From Roseburia sp. (GTDB lineage Bacteria; Bacillota; Clostridia; Oscillospirales; Ruminococcaceae): 64,000 nt of DNA. Each line of letters starts with the position of its first letter. The stretch's first letter is position 1. Location of the stretch: positions 18,185 to 82,184 of the forward strand of contig JAMPCH010000006.1 in assembly GCA_023666265.1 (NCBI GenBank), read 5' to 3'. Both the position numbers and the translations under genes were made by a program. Shown piece after piece: positions 7,123 through 15,004 of the stretch. The notes beneath the pieces are model-generated. The model had not been told where the DNA came from, searched no databases, and worked only from the letters and a program-made list of their open reading frames with translations.

Positions 7123-9435
7123 ATGCGATTTAAAAAAAGAGACGGACGCATAGTCGATTTTGATAAAAACAAGATCGCCTGTGCGGTAGAAAAGGCATAT
7201 GAGGAAGTGTACGGCAAAAACAGCACACTTCACGGAGGAAGCGTAGAGTTCGGAACAAAAGTGGCGGATTTTATATGCAGTCGGCTCAACGGCGATGTAA
7301 GCGTTGTTGAGATCGAGGATGTACAGGATAAAGTCGAGATAGTGCTGATGGGGTTGGATCAAGCGATCGCTAAGTCGTATATACTGTATCGCGAAAAAAG
7401 AACCAAGATACGCGATATGAATACCTCGCTAATGAAAACGTATGCCGATTTGACGCGTAAGTCGTCTCAGGATATGGACTTGAAACGAGAAAATGCAAAC
7501 ATCGACGGAAATACCGCCATGGGTACGATGTTAAAGTACGGCTCGGAGGGCGCGAAGCAGTTTAACAGCTTATACGTGCTTTCGCCAAAGCACGCGGCGG
7601 CACACTCAAGCGGCGACATTCATATCCACGATTTCGACTTCTATATGCTGACGACGACGTGCTGTCAGATCGACCTGACGAAGCTGTTTGAGAACGGCTT
7701 CTCGACCGGTCACGGATTCTTGCGAAAGCCGAATGACATCAAGTCGTATGCGGCGCTCGCTTGTATCGCGATCCAGTCGAATCAGAACGATCAGCACGGC
7801 GGACAGTCGATCCCGAAGTTCGACTACGATATGGCTCCGGGCGTAAAATGCACCTTTATTAAAGAGCTGCTGAAAGCGCTGGAACTGAAGTGCGATTTCG
7901 CTTCCGAAGATCTTGTTGAAGTCAAGGAATGGCTCAATAAGAAGGCGGAGACGGATTCCCTGCTTTCCGAAAAAGGAAAGGCGGAGATCGCAGAATATCT
8001 GAGCAAAGGTTCTCCGTTTTGGATTCAGACCGAGAAAGGGGCAATCGAAGCAGTCATTTCGTATGCCGAAAAGTATACGGACAAAGCGACGCATCAGGCG
8101 ATGGAAGCGCTCGTACACAACCTCAACACCATGAACAGCCGCGCGGGCGCACAGGTTCCGTTCTCGTCCATCAACTACGGGACGGATACTTCCGCAGAAG
8201 GTCGTATGATCATGCGGAACTTACTGCTCGCGACCGAAGAGGGACTGGGGAACGGCGAGACCGCTATTTTCCCCGTTCAGGTTTTCAAGGTAAAAGAAGG
8301 CGTCAATTACAATCCCGGCGATCCGAACTACGATCTGTTCAAGCTCGCTTGTCGTGTATCGGCGAGACGGCTCTTTCCGAACTTCTCTTTCATCGACGCG
8401 CCGTTTAACCTCCCTTATTATAAGGAAGGCGATCCCAATACGGAGATCGCGTACATGGGCTGCCGCACGCGCGTGATCGGGAATGTTCACGACAAGGAAC
8501 GGGAGATCGTGACCGGGCGCGGAAATCTGTCGTTTACGACGATCAATCTTCCTCGCCTCGGGATCCTCGCAAAGGGCGACCTTGTGGCTTTCTTCCGGAT
8601 GCTCGATGAGCGCATGGATCTGGTGATCGAACAACTCTTAGAGCGGTTCAAGATCCAAACGCAGAAAAAAGTCAAGAACTACCCGTTCCTGATGGGACAG
8701 GGTGTTTGGATCGACTCGGATAAGCTGAAGGTGGACGATTGCGTCGGCGAGATTTTAAAACACGGCACGCTCTCTATGGGCTTTATCGGCTTGGCGGAAT
8801 GTCTCGTTGCGCTGATCGGTAAGCACCACGGCGTGGACGACGAGGCACAGAAGCTCGGTCTTGAAATCGTAGCGTATATGCGGAAACGTATGGATCGTGC
8901 GGCGGAAGAGACAAAACTGAACTTCTCTCTCCTCGCCACGCCTGCGGAAGGTCTTTCCGGGCGGTTTGTTCGGATCGACAAGAAACGCTTTGGGACGATC
9001 CCGGGCGTGACGGATCGTGATTACTACACGAACTCGTTCCACGTACCGGTGTACCACAACATCTCCATCTTCGGAAAAATTCGTAAGGAGGCACCCTATC
9101 ATGCGCTCACGAACGCGGGTCACATCAGCTATATCGAGCTTGACGGCGACCCTGCGAAGAACCCCGAGGCGTTCGAGCAGATCGTTCGCTGTATGAAGGA
9201 GGAAGGGATCGGCTACGGCGCAATCAATCACCCCGTCGATCACGACCCCGTGTGCGGTTACACGGGTATCATAGACGATGTATGCCCGAATTGCGGAAGA
9301 CGCGAGACGACGGCGGAGCCGTTCGATCGAATCCGTCGGATCACAGGCTATCTTGTGGGAACGCTCGATCGGTTTAATGACGCGAAACGAGCAGAGGAAA
9401 GAGACAGAGTGAAGCACACTATGGCGGAGGTATAA
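7123..9435 (+). CDS. nrdD: Anaerobic (class III) ribonucleoside-triphosphate reductase
   Basis: 770 residues. An N-terminal ATP-cone (about 1-90, MRFKKRDGRIVDFDKNKI) gives allosteric control. The C-terminus carries the zinc motif DPVCGYTGIIDDVCPNCGRRE and the glycyl-radical loop RRITGYLVGTLDRFN of Firmicute NrdD. It reduces NTPs to dNTPs without oxygen, using a glycyl radical made by the NrdG activase. No nrdG is seen next to it or elsewhere in the window, so the element may rely on host NrdG. The last two thirds are more GC-rich than the neighbours, which may point to a more recent host origin. The dUTPase gene starts 3 bases after its stop. Confidence 0.95.
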   Translation: MRFKKRDGRIVDFDKNKIACAVEKAYEEVYGKNSTLHGGSVEFGTKVADFICSRLNGDVSVVEIEDVQDKVEIVLMGLDQAIAKSYILYREKRTKIRDMNTSLMKTYADLTRKSSQDMDLKRENANIDGNTAMGTMLKYGSEGAKQFNSLYVLSPKHAAAHSSGDIHIHDFDFYMLTTTCCQIDLTKLFENGFSTGHGFLRKPNDIKSYAALACIAIQSNQNDQHGGQSIPKFDYDMAPGVKCTFIKELLKALELKCDFASEDLVEVKEWLNKKAETDSLLSEKGKAEIAEYLSKGSPFWIQTEKGAIEAVISYAEKYTDKATHQAMEALVHNLNTMNSRAGAQVPFSSINYGTDTSAEGRMIMRNLLLATEEGLGNGETAIFPVQVFKVKEGVNYNPGDPNYDLFKLACRVSARRLFPNFSFIDAPFNLPYYKEGDPNTEIAYMGCRTRVIGNVHDKEREIVTGRGNLSFTTINLPRLGILAKGDLVAFFRMLDERMDLVIEQLLERFKIQTQKKVKNYPFLMGQGVWIDSDKLKVDDCVGEILKHGTLSMGFIGLAECLVALIGKHHGVDDEAQKLGLEIVAYMRKRMDRAAEETKLNFSLLATPAEGLSGRFVRIDKKRFGTIPGVTDRDYYTNSFHVPVYHNISIFGKIRKEAPYHALTNAGHISYIELDGDPAKNPEAFEQIVRCMKEEGIGYGAINHPVDHDPVCGYTGIIDDVCPNCGRRETTAEPFDRIRRITGYLVGTLDRFNDAKRAEERDRVKHTMAEV

Positions 9436-9437
9436 GC

Positions 9438-9998
9438 ATGAACAAAATCGCCACCTTTGAAAAAGTATCTTTCAACCAATTCTTGAAAGGCTGGAAAGAC
9501 ACCTTCCCCGAAAGTACGGAAGATAAAATACGACGAATTTATGATTCCATTCGATTGCCTCAACGTGCTACAAAGGGTAGTGCAGGCTACGATTTCTTTG
9601 CTCCTTGTGACGTTGAGTTGGGAAATAGCATTGTTCGTTTAGTTAATTTCTTGCATTACGGAAGGAACAACATCAACGATTATATCATTACGATTCCTAC
9701 GGGTATTCGTTGCGAGATCGAAAATGGTTGGGTATTACAACTCTACCCCCGGAGCGGTCACGGATTTAAGTACGGCGTTCGCCTAGCTGACACAGTTGGT
9801 ATCATTGATAGCGACTACTACGATTCGGATAACGAAGGACATATTTTCGTCAAACTGGTGAATGACAGCGCAATCGAAAAGTATATGGTGATTAAGACAG
9901 GAGAAGCTTTCTGTCAAGGCGTGTTTGTGCCGTTCGGCGTTACAACGGACGATCATGTCGAAGGCATTAGGAACGGCGGCTTTGGAAGTACGGGATGA
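9438..9998 (+). CDS. dUTP diphosphatase (dUTPase)
   Basis: 186 residues with all five trimeric dUTPase motifs in order: ATKGSAGYDF (motif 1), LYPRSGHG (2), GIIDSDYYDSDNEGHI (3, with the Asp that binds dUTP), GEAFCQGVF (4) and the C-terminal RNGGFGSTG lid (5). It cleaves dUTP to dUMP and PPi, keeping uracil out of DNA and feeding dTMP synthesis. An N-terminal extension of about 30 residues and a loop after motif 1 make it longer than the usual 145 residues. Forms a nucleotide-supply unit with nrdD directly upstream. Confidence 0.93.
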   Translation: MNKIATFEKVSFNQFLKGWKDTFPESTEDKIRRIYDSIRLPQRATKGSAGYDFFAPCDVELGNSIVRLVNFLHYGRNNINDYIITIPTGIRCEIENGWVLQLYPRSGHGFKYGVRLADTVGIIDSDYYDSDNEGHIFVKLVNDSAIEKYMVIKTGEAFCQGVFVPFGVTTDDHVEGIRNGGFGSTG

Positions 9999-10058
9999 TC
10001 AAAGAATAAAGTAATGGGGTAATGCGTATAAATTATCAATAGGACGGGAGGTGTTAAT

Positions 10059-10157
10059 ATCGTTATCAATCACTACAAATCAGAAGATGAACAGGATAGA
10101 GCTAAAAAAATAAATGAGCTTTTGACCGAGTACATCAATCAAGAAGAAAACAAATAA
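10059..10157 (+). CDS. Possible 32-residue protein with a non-standard start
   Basis: A charged helical reading frame (VINHYKSEDEQDRAKKIN..., ending EENK-stop) sits behind GGGAGG at 10046-10051, but the codon at the right distance is ATC (10059), not ATG/GTG/TTG. It fills the gap between the dUTPase and recombinase genes. Either ATC is used as a weak start, or this is a decayed gene. Short proteins of this kind often precede clostridial serine recombinases. Confidence 0.35.
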   Translation: MVINHYKSEDEQDRAKKINELLTEYINQEENK

Positions 10158-10160
10158 CGA

Positions 10161-10189
10161 TTGACAAATAGCCGCCCTTGTGTTACAAT
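10161..10189 (+). promoter_or_regulatory. Sigma-A-type promoter of the recombinase gene
   Basis: TTGACA (10161-10166), 17-base spacer, TACAAT (10184-10189). An inverted repeat with one mismatch, AGCCGCCCTTG / CAAGGACGGCT (about 10169-10205), spans the spacer, the -10 box and the start of the transcript and could be an operator. It is followed by ATTTT, so a terminator for the upstream operon is also possible. Confidence 0.75.
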
Positions 10190-10231
10190 TATCTGCAAGG
10201 ACGGCTATTTTGCTTATAAGGAGGAAGCAAA

Positions 10232-11818
10232 ATGCCAGAACTACAAAAAGTAGCGATATATTGTCGCTTATCCGAGGAAGATCGAAACAAATTAAACCAT
10301 AACGACGATAGCGAGAGTATCAAGAACCAAAAGATCATGCTCACGCAATACGCTAATAACCACGATTGGATGATTTATGACATCTATTCCGACGATGATT
10401 TTACAGGGTCGGACAGAAACCGCCCGGACTTCAATCGGCTACTACGCGACGCGGAAGCGGGACAATTCAATATTGTGCTATGTAAAACACAAAGCCGCTT
10501 TACCCGAGAATTAGAGATGGTCGAAAAGTACATTCACTACCTGTTCCCTTTATGGGGCATTCGCTTTGTCAGCATTGTCGACAATGCTGATACTGATATA
10601 AAAGGGAATAAAAAATCCCGCCAAATTAACGGACTGGTGAATGAATGGTATTTGGAGGATATGTCCGAAAACATTAAGGCGGTCTTAACAAATCGGCGAA
10701 AGAACGGGTTATTCATAGGCGCGTTTGCTCCTTATGGATATAAAAAAGATCCGAACCGTAAAGGTCATCTTATCGTTGACGACGAAGCCGCTCAAATTGT
10801 AAGGCGTATTTTTCGGCTTTATACCTCCGGCATAGGTTGTTCATCGATCGCGAGAATTTTAAATAGTGAAGGGATCTTGACCCCCGCCGAGTACAAAAAT
10901 CAAAACGGTTTGGAGTATAAAAATCAGCACTACAAGAGCCAACCGATGTGGAGATACTACAGTATCAACCGTATTATCTCCGATGAAGTGTACATCGGAA
11001 ATCTTGTTCAAAACAAAGCACACAGTATTTCCTATAAAACGAAGATCGTAAAGCCTACGGATAAGTCTGAATGGATTCGGGTAGAAAATATGCACGAACC
11101 GATCATAGATCTCAATACATGGAATACCGTGCGTAAACTTGTTGCGGATCGAGCCGTTCACAGCACAAGTCGTAAAAATGATGGAAGCTATCGTGACTGT
11201 AATGTGTTTAGCCGAAAATTGATATGTAGCCATTGCGGCGGACTGATGAAAATGACGAAAACTTCCACGGGCATCTATTATCGATGCGGTACACGGTTTT
11301 ACGACAAGGAAAGATGCTCCGGTAGTTTTATCAGCTGTAAGCCATTGTACAAGTCGGTCTTGGCGGAGTTTCAAAACCATATATCCCAATATGCGTTAGT
11401 CGATGAAATTTCTTCGCAGATCCAAATTAAGAATCACTATGAGCAAGACTTAAACGCGCAAAAGTCGATCTTATCAAGGTTGAAGAAGAAGTATAGCGAA
11501 GCCATGAATGCCAACAAAAAGCTATATGTCGATAAGGTGAATGGGATCATTACGGACGAAATCTACATAGATATGTCGCAGTCGTTTCGATCCGACATAG
11601 AAAAATACGGAAAGGAAATCGAACGAACCCAAGCGACTATGTCACGGATTGAATCCGAAATGAGTGACATCAAGAGCAAGGTCGAGATCGCAAAAGAATA
11701 TTTGGACTGTAAAGAATTAACTTTTGCAATGGTGCAAATGTTTGTGGAAAAAATCATAGTCCACCCATCCGTTCCGTATAAGAGAGAAATCAATATCGAA
11801 ATATTTTGGAATTTTTAA
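10232..11818 (+). CDS. Large serine recombinase (site-specific integrase)
   Basis: 528 residues. The N-terminal resolvase domain has AIYCRLSEED with the nucleophile Ser14, plus DDDFTGSDRNRPDFNRLL and the Arg-rich KTQSRFTRE; then the recombinase domain (about 160-290, APYGYKKDP), a zinc ribbon (about 330-370, CSHCGGLM...YYRCG...RCSG) and a coiled coil (about 385-480) that controls integration versus excision. It would insert and excise the element at att sites without host factors. AAGGAGGAAG precedes the ATG and a strong promoter is close upstream. Its position next to a cut host gene shows it is at the element border and makes that gene the probable target. Confidence 0.95.
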   Translation: MPELQKVAIYCRLSEEDRNKLNHNDDSESIKNQKIMLTQYANNHDWMIYDIYSDDDFTGSDRNRPDFNRLLRDAEAGQFNIVLCKTQSRFTRELEMVEKYIHYLFPLWGIRFVSIVDNADTDIKGNKKSRQINGLVNEWYLEDMSENIKAVLTNRRKNGLFIGAFAPYGYKKDPNRKGHLIVDDEAAQIVRRIFRLYTSGIGCSSIARILNSEGILTPAEYKNQNGLEYKNQHYKSQPMWRYYSINRIISDEVYIGNLVQNKAHSISYKTKIVKPTDKSEWIRVENMHEPIIDLNTWNTVRKLVADRAVHSTSRKNDGSYRDCNVFSRKLICSHCGGLMKMTKTSTGIYYRCGTRFYDKERCSGSFISCKPLYKSVLAEFQNHISQYALVDEISSQIQIKNHYEQDLNAQKSILSRLKKKYSEAMNANKKLYVDKVNGIITDEIYIDMSQSFRSDIEKYGKEIERTQATMSRIESEMSDIKSKVEIAKEYLDCKELTFAMVQMFVEKIIVHPSVPYKREINIEIFWNF

Positions 11819-11907
11819 ACGTATGTTTTTTAAAGCGGTATCCCGAAAAGATTATAACAACTTTTTATCTCTAATTATAATCTTGAAAAAAGGCTTTGTG
11901 AAGCGAA

Positions 11908-12117
11908 ATGATTGACTTCAAAAATTTATCAATTTATGGGAGTATCGTTTTTCAAGTGGCACCAGAACAAAAAGCCCGCGCGACCTATGACAATATCCTT
12001 AGGATCTCGGACGATCCCGACGTTAATAACGTGATCCGCTTTTTACGGGAGCGGGAGGTCGTACATTTTCAGCGGTTCGGCGAACTTCTCAATCACCTTC
12101 AATCTCAGATCAAATAA
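11908..12117 (+). pseudogene. cotJC: 3' fragment of cotJC (spore-coat manganese-catalase-like protein), cut by the element
   Basis: From 11959 the frame reads APEQKARATYDN, then SDDPDV and FLREREVVHFQRFGE, which is the conserved C-terminal third of CotJC-type manganese catalases; the metal-binding EQKARATY helix and the REREVVHFQRFGE helix are intact. The preceding 17 codons from ATG 11908 are AT-rich, show no CotJC similarity and have no good ribosome site, so they are probably element DNA. Full CotJC is about 190-215 residues; some 130 N-terminal residues are missing and should lie beyond the left end of the element. The gene's own terminator follows at once. Precise excision should restore the whole gene. 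Confidence 0.8.
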
Positions 12118-12121
12118 ACAG

Positions 12122-12162
12122 ACCGGCGCGGCTTCGAGTTTTCGAAGCCGCGCCGGTTTTGC
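12122..12162 (+). terminator. Intrinsic terminator after cotJC
   Basis: Perfect 16-bp stem (ACCGGCGCGGCTTCGA and its complement) with a GTTT loop, then TTTGCTTTG. It starts 5 bases after the cotJC stop. Confidence 0.9.
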
Positions 12163-12192
12163 TTTGTTTCAATTGCGAAAAAACAAGTCGTG

Positions 12193-12564
12193 TTATTTTG
12201 TCTCTAAAAATTTAGCGAGCTTTTTGTCAAACGTACATATTTCATAACCGTAAACCGAGTGATAACCGATGAGAAGGCAGTCGGCAAAATCGAGAAATTT
12301 TTCTCCGTATATTTTCAGAGCCGCTTTGAGGACTTCCGGCTCGTTCGGGCTGATATTCTCAATGTCAAGAATTTCCAAAACAGCTTCCGCAAGCTCTTTT
12401 CGGTCGATCTTATAGACCTTATTTAAGACGTATACGACCTCCGCCGCGATCTCATTGAGAACTATGCATTTTTCCGAGCGAACCGCGGATTTGGCTCGTT
12501 CAAACAAAGCCTCATCGTCGCGAAGGATGATCCGCAAAATAATGTTCGCGTCAATAACTCTCAT
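12193..12564 (-). CDS. PIN-domain ribonuclease toxin (VapC-like)
   Basis: 123 residues with a full PIN pattern: MRVIDANIILRIILRDD (Asp5), a central NEIAAEVVYVLNK helix with a conserved Glu, then FLDFADCLLIGY with two acidic residues and ICTFDKKLAKF at the end. The acidic residues bind Mg and cut RNA. Its start overlaps the upstream small gene by 14 bases, the normal layout of a toxin-antitoxin pair with the antitoxin first. Likely silent when bound by the antitoxin. It sits just outside the element border, on the host side. Confidence 0.85.
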   Translation of the reverse strand: MRVIDANIILRIILRDDEALFERAKSAVRSEKCIVLNEIAAEVVYVLNKVYKIDRKELAEAVLEILDIENISPNEPEVLKAALKIYGEKFLDFADCLLIGYHSVYGYEICTFDKKLAKFLETK

Positions 12565-12799
12565 TTCCCGACACGCTCCTCATTTCTTCCGTGTAATTTT
12601 CAACAGCCGCATTCGCCCAAGCATCTTTTTCAAGCGGGATAAGCTCGGGGTTTGCGTATTTATGCAACCTACCCGCTATATCGTCGACAGATGCCTTTTT
12701 GGGGTGTGGTTCGTCGCGTTTTAAAACGACGATCAAAGCCTCCATTTGCTCCTCCGTCATTTTGTCGATGATCAAATTCAGCCTTTCTCTAATGCTCAT
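12551..12799 (-). CDS. Antitoxin partner of the PIN toxin
   Basis: 82 residues, hydrophilic, with an N-terminal helix (SIRERLNLIIDKMTEEQMEALI) and an acidic C-terminal tail (ALEKDAW-type region: PLEKDAWANAAVENYTEEMRS) that could fill the toxin active site. The stop lies inside the PIN gene, so the two are translationally coupled. The DNA-binding fold is not evident by eye; the call rests on size and context. Confidence 0.7.
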   Translation of the reverse strand: MSIRERLNLIIDKMTEEQMEALIVVLKRDEPHPKKASVDDIAGRLHKYANPELIPLEKDAWANAAVENYTEEMRSVSGNESY

Positions 12800-12854
12800 A
12801 CGATCGACCTCTTTCGAGAAAATGTATTTGTATTATTTTGTCCCGTTCGTAAAA

Positions 12855-13067
12855 TTATACTCGCTTACGACCTCGTTTGGGAGAACCCTTCCGCTCGATC
12901 GTCACGGTCTCCGACTTCTCCGCCGCGATGGGGGACAATTTTTGAAGGATCGTTTCCTCAAATTCTTTCATAAGCCGCTCTGCCTTATCGTGATCCGGCT
13001 TATCGAACGGGTACTTTTTCGCCAGCTCGGCGAGTTGAGATAGGATCTCTGTTGTGTTGTGTTTCAA
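12855..13067 (-). CDS. Small hypothetical protein
   Basis: 70 residues from a TTG at 13067 with a GAAGAAGG-type site upstream. Mostly charged helix (AELAKKYPFDKPDHDKAERL) with a very basic tail (KGSPKRGRKRV). A minus-strand promoter lies 150 bases upstream (13220-13248), supporting expression. Family not recognised; the basic tail could bind nucleic acid. Confidence 0.5.
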   Translation of the reverse strand: MKHNTTEILSQLAELAKKYPFDKPDHDKAERLMKEFEETILQKLSPIAAEKSETVTIERKGSPKRGRKRV

Positions 13068-13219
13068 TTGTTATGCCTTCTTCTTTATTGTATTTTCTTC
13101 CCGCAACGCGGGCAGAATTTCTTTTTTCGTCGCTCGGCTCGTCAGTCCGATCGTCCCCGTCAATCCCGCCGAAATCGCGGATCGGGGAGCGGTCGGGTAT
13201 AACGGATTTGCTTACTTGT

Positions 13220-13248
13220 ATTTTACCACATTTGTACAAAAAAGTCAA
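13220..13248 (-). promoter_or_regulatory. Sigma-A-type promoter, leftward
   Basis: On the minus strand TTGACT (13248-13243), 17-base spacer, TAAAAT (13225-13220). It points towards the small gene 12855-13067 and the toxin-antitoxin pair, leaving a leader of about 145 bases. Confidence 0.65.
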
Positions 13249-13342
13249 GATTTTTGAAGGAAGTCTCACGGCAACACACATCAAAACAGTCGCTTTCCCG
13301 CGATGGATCTTGTCTGTTCTTTTGCTCCCAAAAATCGTGTAG

Positions 13343-13577
13343 CTTTATGTTGTACACCGACGTTACCGCCGCGCGGCGGATCGTACCGCTTTTGATTTAG
13401 AGAAGGCGTACTGCGCCGCGAGCGGGTCGTTGAGCGTCGAGGCGCGGCGGATCCTCGCGAGCTTTCGGCGGGGGTTTGAGCTGACCGAGGCGGAGGCGAA
13501 GCGTATTTTCGCCTCGGTCGGGAACGAGGGCGGGAGAGTGAGGTATATGGGGCGGCGAAAAAATACGACGGAAGCGG
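13343..13577 (+). pseudogene. Possible decayed coding segment
   Basis: From an ATG at 13346 a frame reads MLYTDVTAARRIVPLLI and stops at 13399, while the overlapping next frame reads FDLEKAYCAASGSLSVEARRILASF and on to RIFASVGNEGG with strongly host-like codons (GAG, GCG, CTC). This looks like one gene broken by a frameshift and lacking its ends. I do not recognise the product. Confidence 0.25.
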
Positions 13578-13605
13578 TTGACTTTTCGGGGAGTGGTGGT
13601 ATAAT
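13578..13605 (+). promoter_or_regulatory. Promoter for small gene at 13625
   Basis: TTGACT (13578-13583), 16-base spacer, TATAAT (13600-13605). The ATG at 13625 is only about 13 bases beyond the expected transcript start, so the message would be nearly leaderless. Confidence 0.7.
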
Positions 13606-13624
13606 AAAAGAAACGGATAAATTT

Positions 13625-13771
13625 ATGATACTCGAATCCAAAATCATAGGCTATTTATTGAAACACGGAGCAAAACACACCGATGGATTTTTCAAGGTTG
13701 GGTATTCACAAAACGATGGTGAGCGGATACCGGAAGATATTTATAAAAATTTTGACATAAAAATCGTTTGA
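13625..13771 (+). CDS. Small hypothetical protein
   Basis: 48 residues (MILESKIIGYLLKHG...KNFDIKIV). It follows a good promoter directly, though no clear ribosome site is present. The frame is open further upstream into the GC-rich decayed segment, but the codon use changes sharply here to AT-rich codons. Family not recognised; it could be the tail of a foreign gene. Confidence 0.4.
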   Translation: MILESKIIGYLLKHGAKHTDGFFKVGYSQNDGERIPEDIYKNFDIKIV

Positions 13772-13917
13772 TGTAAGAAAAAACACAGAAGGGACAACTG
13801 ATTTTAGCGTACATATGACTTTGGGTATCCACCAAAAGAGGCGTTTTAAAATCGTATGGAAAAGACCACGAAAACAGCAAACCGAGATTGATAACCGCTT
13901 ATAGGAGGATTGATGTT

Positions 13918-14103
13918 ATGCTTTCTTTGTTTGATAAAGTTTGCATAAAGTCTCTTGATTTAATCGGGACGATCGTTGATGTTTCTGAGGCAAACAAAAA
14001 GAATGTATACATTGTCGAAAGCGATACTCTCGATATTCGAGAGGGGTATGGCGGCAAATGGAAGCTGTTTGATTGTACAGAGGAGGAAATCGAGAAAATA
14101 TGA
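13918..14103 (+). CDS. Small hypothetical protein
   Basis: 61 residues. ATG 13918 follows AGGAGG at 9 bases. The sequence alternates strands and turns (VCIKSLDLIGTIVDVSEANKKNVYIVESD) and ends with an acidic helix (CTEEEIEKI), as in small beta-barrel proteins. AT-rich codons unlike the neighbours suggest acquisition. The next small gene starts 46 bases on, so the two may be co-transcribed. Confidence 0.6.
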   Translation: MLSLFDKVCIKSLDLIGTIVDVSEANKKNVYIVESDTLDIREGYGGKWKLFDCTEEEIEKI

Positions 14104-14149
14104 CCCAACAGGAACGGTAAAAACAACAATTTTATAAGGATGGTTCTTT

Positions 14150-14341
14150 ATGGTTAAACAGATTTCAAAGCAAGAATACGATTTACTTAATAAGGCCGTT
14201 TCGGAATTGATTCACAACGGAAAAATAATTTCTGTATGTCCGCGCTGTGGGAAACCGCTGATTTATGAAAATAAAGGCTCTCTTGAAATTATTCGTTGCG
14301 AAAATCCGTCGTGTATTAAGTCGATACGGCGGGGAATTTAG
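14150..14341 (+). CDS. Small zinc-ribbon protein
   Basis: 63 residues with a classic ribbon: CPRCGKPLIY ... RCENPSC (C-x2-C and C-x4-C about 20 residues apart), preceded by an amphipathic helix. ATAAGGATGG lies before the ATG. Probably binds one zinc ion; the partner is unknown. AT-rich like the preceding gene. Confidence 0.6.
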   Translation: MVKQISKQEYDLLNKAVSELIHNGKIISVCPRCGKPLIYENKGSLEIIRCENPSCIKSIRRGI

Positions 14342-14507
14342 CCTTTAGGTAACACAAACCGCTTTGAGCGCCAAGGGAAAAAAGCTCTCGCTTTTTGGGA
14401 AGAGTCGCAAAGCGGCAGTCCTTCCATAAAAAATAAAACGAAGAAAGATCGAAAAATGAATAGACCGTAAAAAGGAATTTATCCTCGTTTGGGCGATCCC
14501 CTACCCC

Positions 14508-14536
14508 TTGACTCCCCGCCCCAAATATGTTATAAT
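14508..14536 (+). promoter_or_regulatory. Promoter at the head of the 159-bp tandem units
   Basis: TTGACT (14508-14513), 17-base spacer, TATAAT (14531-14536) with an extended -10 (TGTTATAAT). Only this first unit has a -35 box; the following units keep just the extended -10. Confidence 0.75.
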
Positions 14537-14542
14537 AAAACC

Positions 14543-14613
14543 GGGCGGAAACCCGCATGCGGGTTTCTTGGCGGCTAACGCCGCCGCCGGCTGTACGCCG
14601 ACCGCCCTTTTTA
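14543..14613 (+). ncRNA. Putative cloverleaf small RNA, copy 1
   Basis: The expected start lies about 7 bases after TATAAT. A closing stem GGGCGG / CCGCCC encloses three hairpins: AAACCCG-CATG-CGGGTTT, GGCGGC-TAAC-GCCGCC and CGGC-TGTAC-GCCG, followed by TTTTTATT. This is a self-contained promoter-RNA-terminator cassette of about 70 nt. tRNA signatures (GGTTCRA, D-loop GG) are missing, so it is not a tRNA. Expression is inferred only. Confidence 0.5.
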
Positions 14614-14701
14614 TTGAAACATAAACCCCTTTTTGCTTCGCAAAAACGCCGCTGGCGCGGCTACGCGCCTACGACGCTCGGGTTTATGTTATAATAAAAC
14701 C

Positions 14702-14772
14702 GGGCGGAAACCCGCATGCGGGTTTCTTGGCGGCTAACGCCGCCGCCGGCTGTACGCCGACCGCCCTTTTTA
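14702..14772 (+). ncRNA. Putative cloverleaf small RNA, copy 2
   Basis: Same fold and near-identical sequence to copy 1, preceded by the extended -10 TGTTATAAT at 14687-14695 but without a -35 box. Confidence 0.4.
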
Positions 14773-14860
14773 TTGAAACATAAACCTTTTTTTGCTTCGC
14801 AAAAACGCCGCTGACGCGGCTACGCGCCTACGGCGCTCGGGTTTATGTTATAATAAAACC

Positions 14861-14931
14861 GGGCGAAAACCCGCGCGCGGGTTTCTTGGCGGCTAACGCC
14901 GCCGCCGGCTGTACGCCGACCGCCCTTTTTA
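14861..14931 (+). ncRNA. Putative cloverleaf small RNA, copy 3
   Basis: Same fold; the first arm changes from CCCGCATGCGGG to CCCGCGCGCGGG, a paired change on both sides, while the closing stem loses one G. Preceded by the extended -10 only. Confidence 0.4.
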
Positions 14932-15004
14932 TTGAAACATAAACCCCTTTTTGCTTCGCAAAAACGCCGCTGACGCGGCTACGCGCCTACGATGCTCGGG
15001 TTTA

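Larger units (their letters stand above)
1..11958. mobile_element. Right end of an integrated element (prophage or ICE-like)
   Basis: A run of + strand genes with lower GC than the host, tight or overlapping spacing and phage-type functions (small zinc proteins, nucleotide kinases, orphan DNA methyltransferase, NrdD, dUTPase) ends in a large serine recombinase. Directly after it comes the 3' end of a host spore-coat gene, cotJC, so the border lies near 11955-11975 where GC rises. The left end, structural genes and the other attachment site are outside the window, so prophage versus ICE cannot be decided. Element identity is inferred from gene content; the right border is seen as a composition and homology break. 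Confidence 0.85.

Noticed and set aside
13000..13284. 94-residue minus-strand frame upstream of the small gene
   Set aside because: Its only start lies upstream of the promoter at 13220-13248 and the sequence looks non-coding; treated as leader DNA.
14543..14931. tRNA genes, because of the cloverleaf fold
   Set aside because: No TPsiC (GGTTCRA) or D-loop signatures, arms lack tRNA geometry, and a U-tract terminator directly follows the closing stem.
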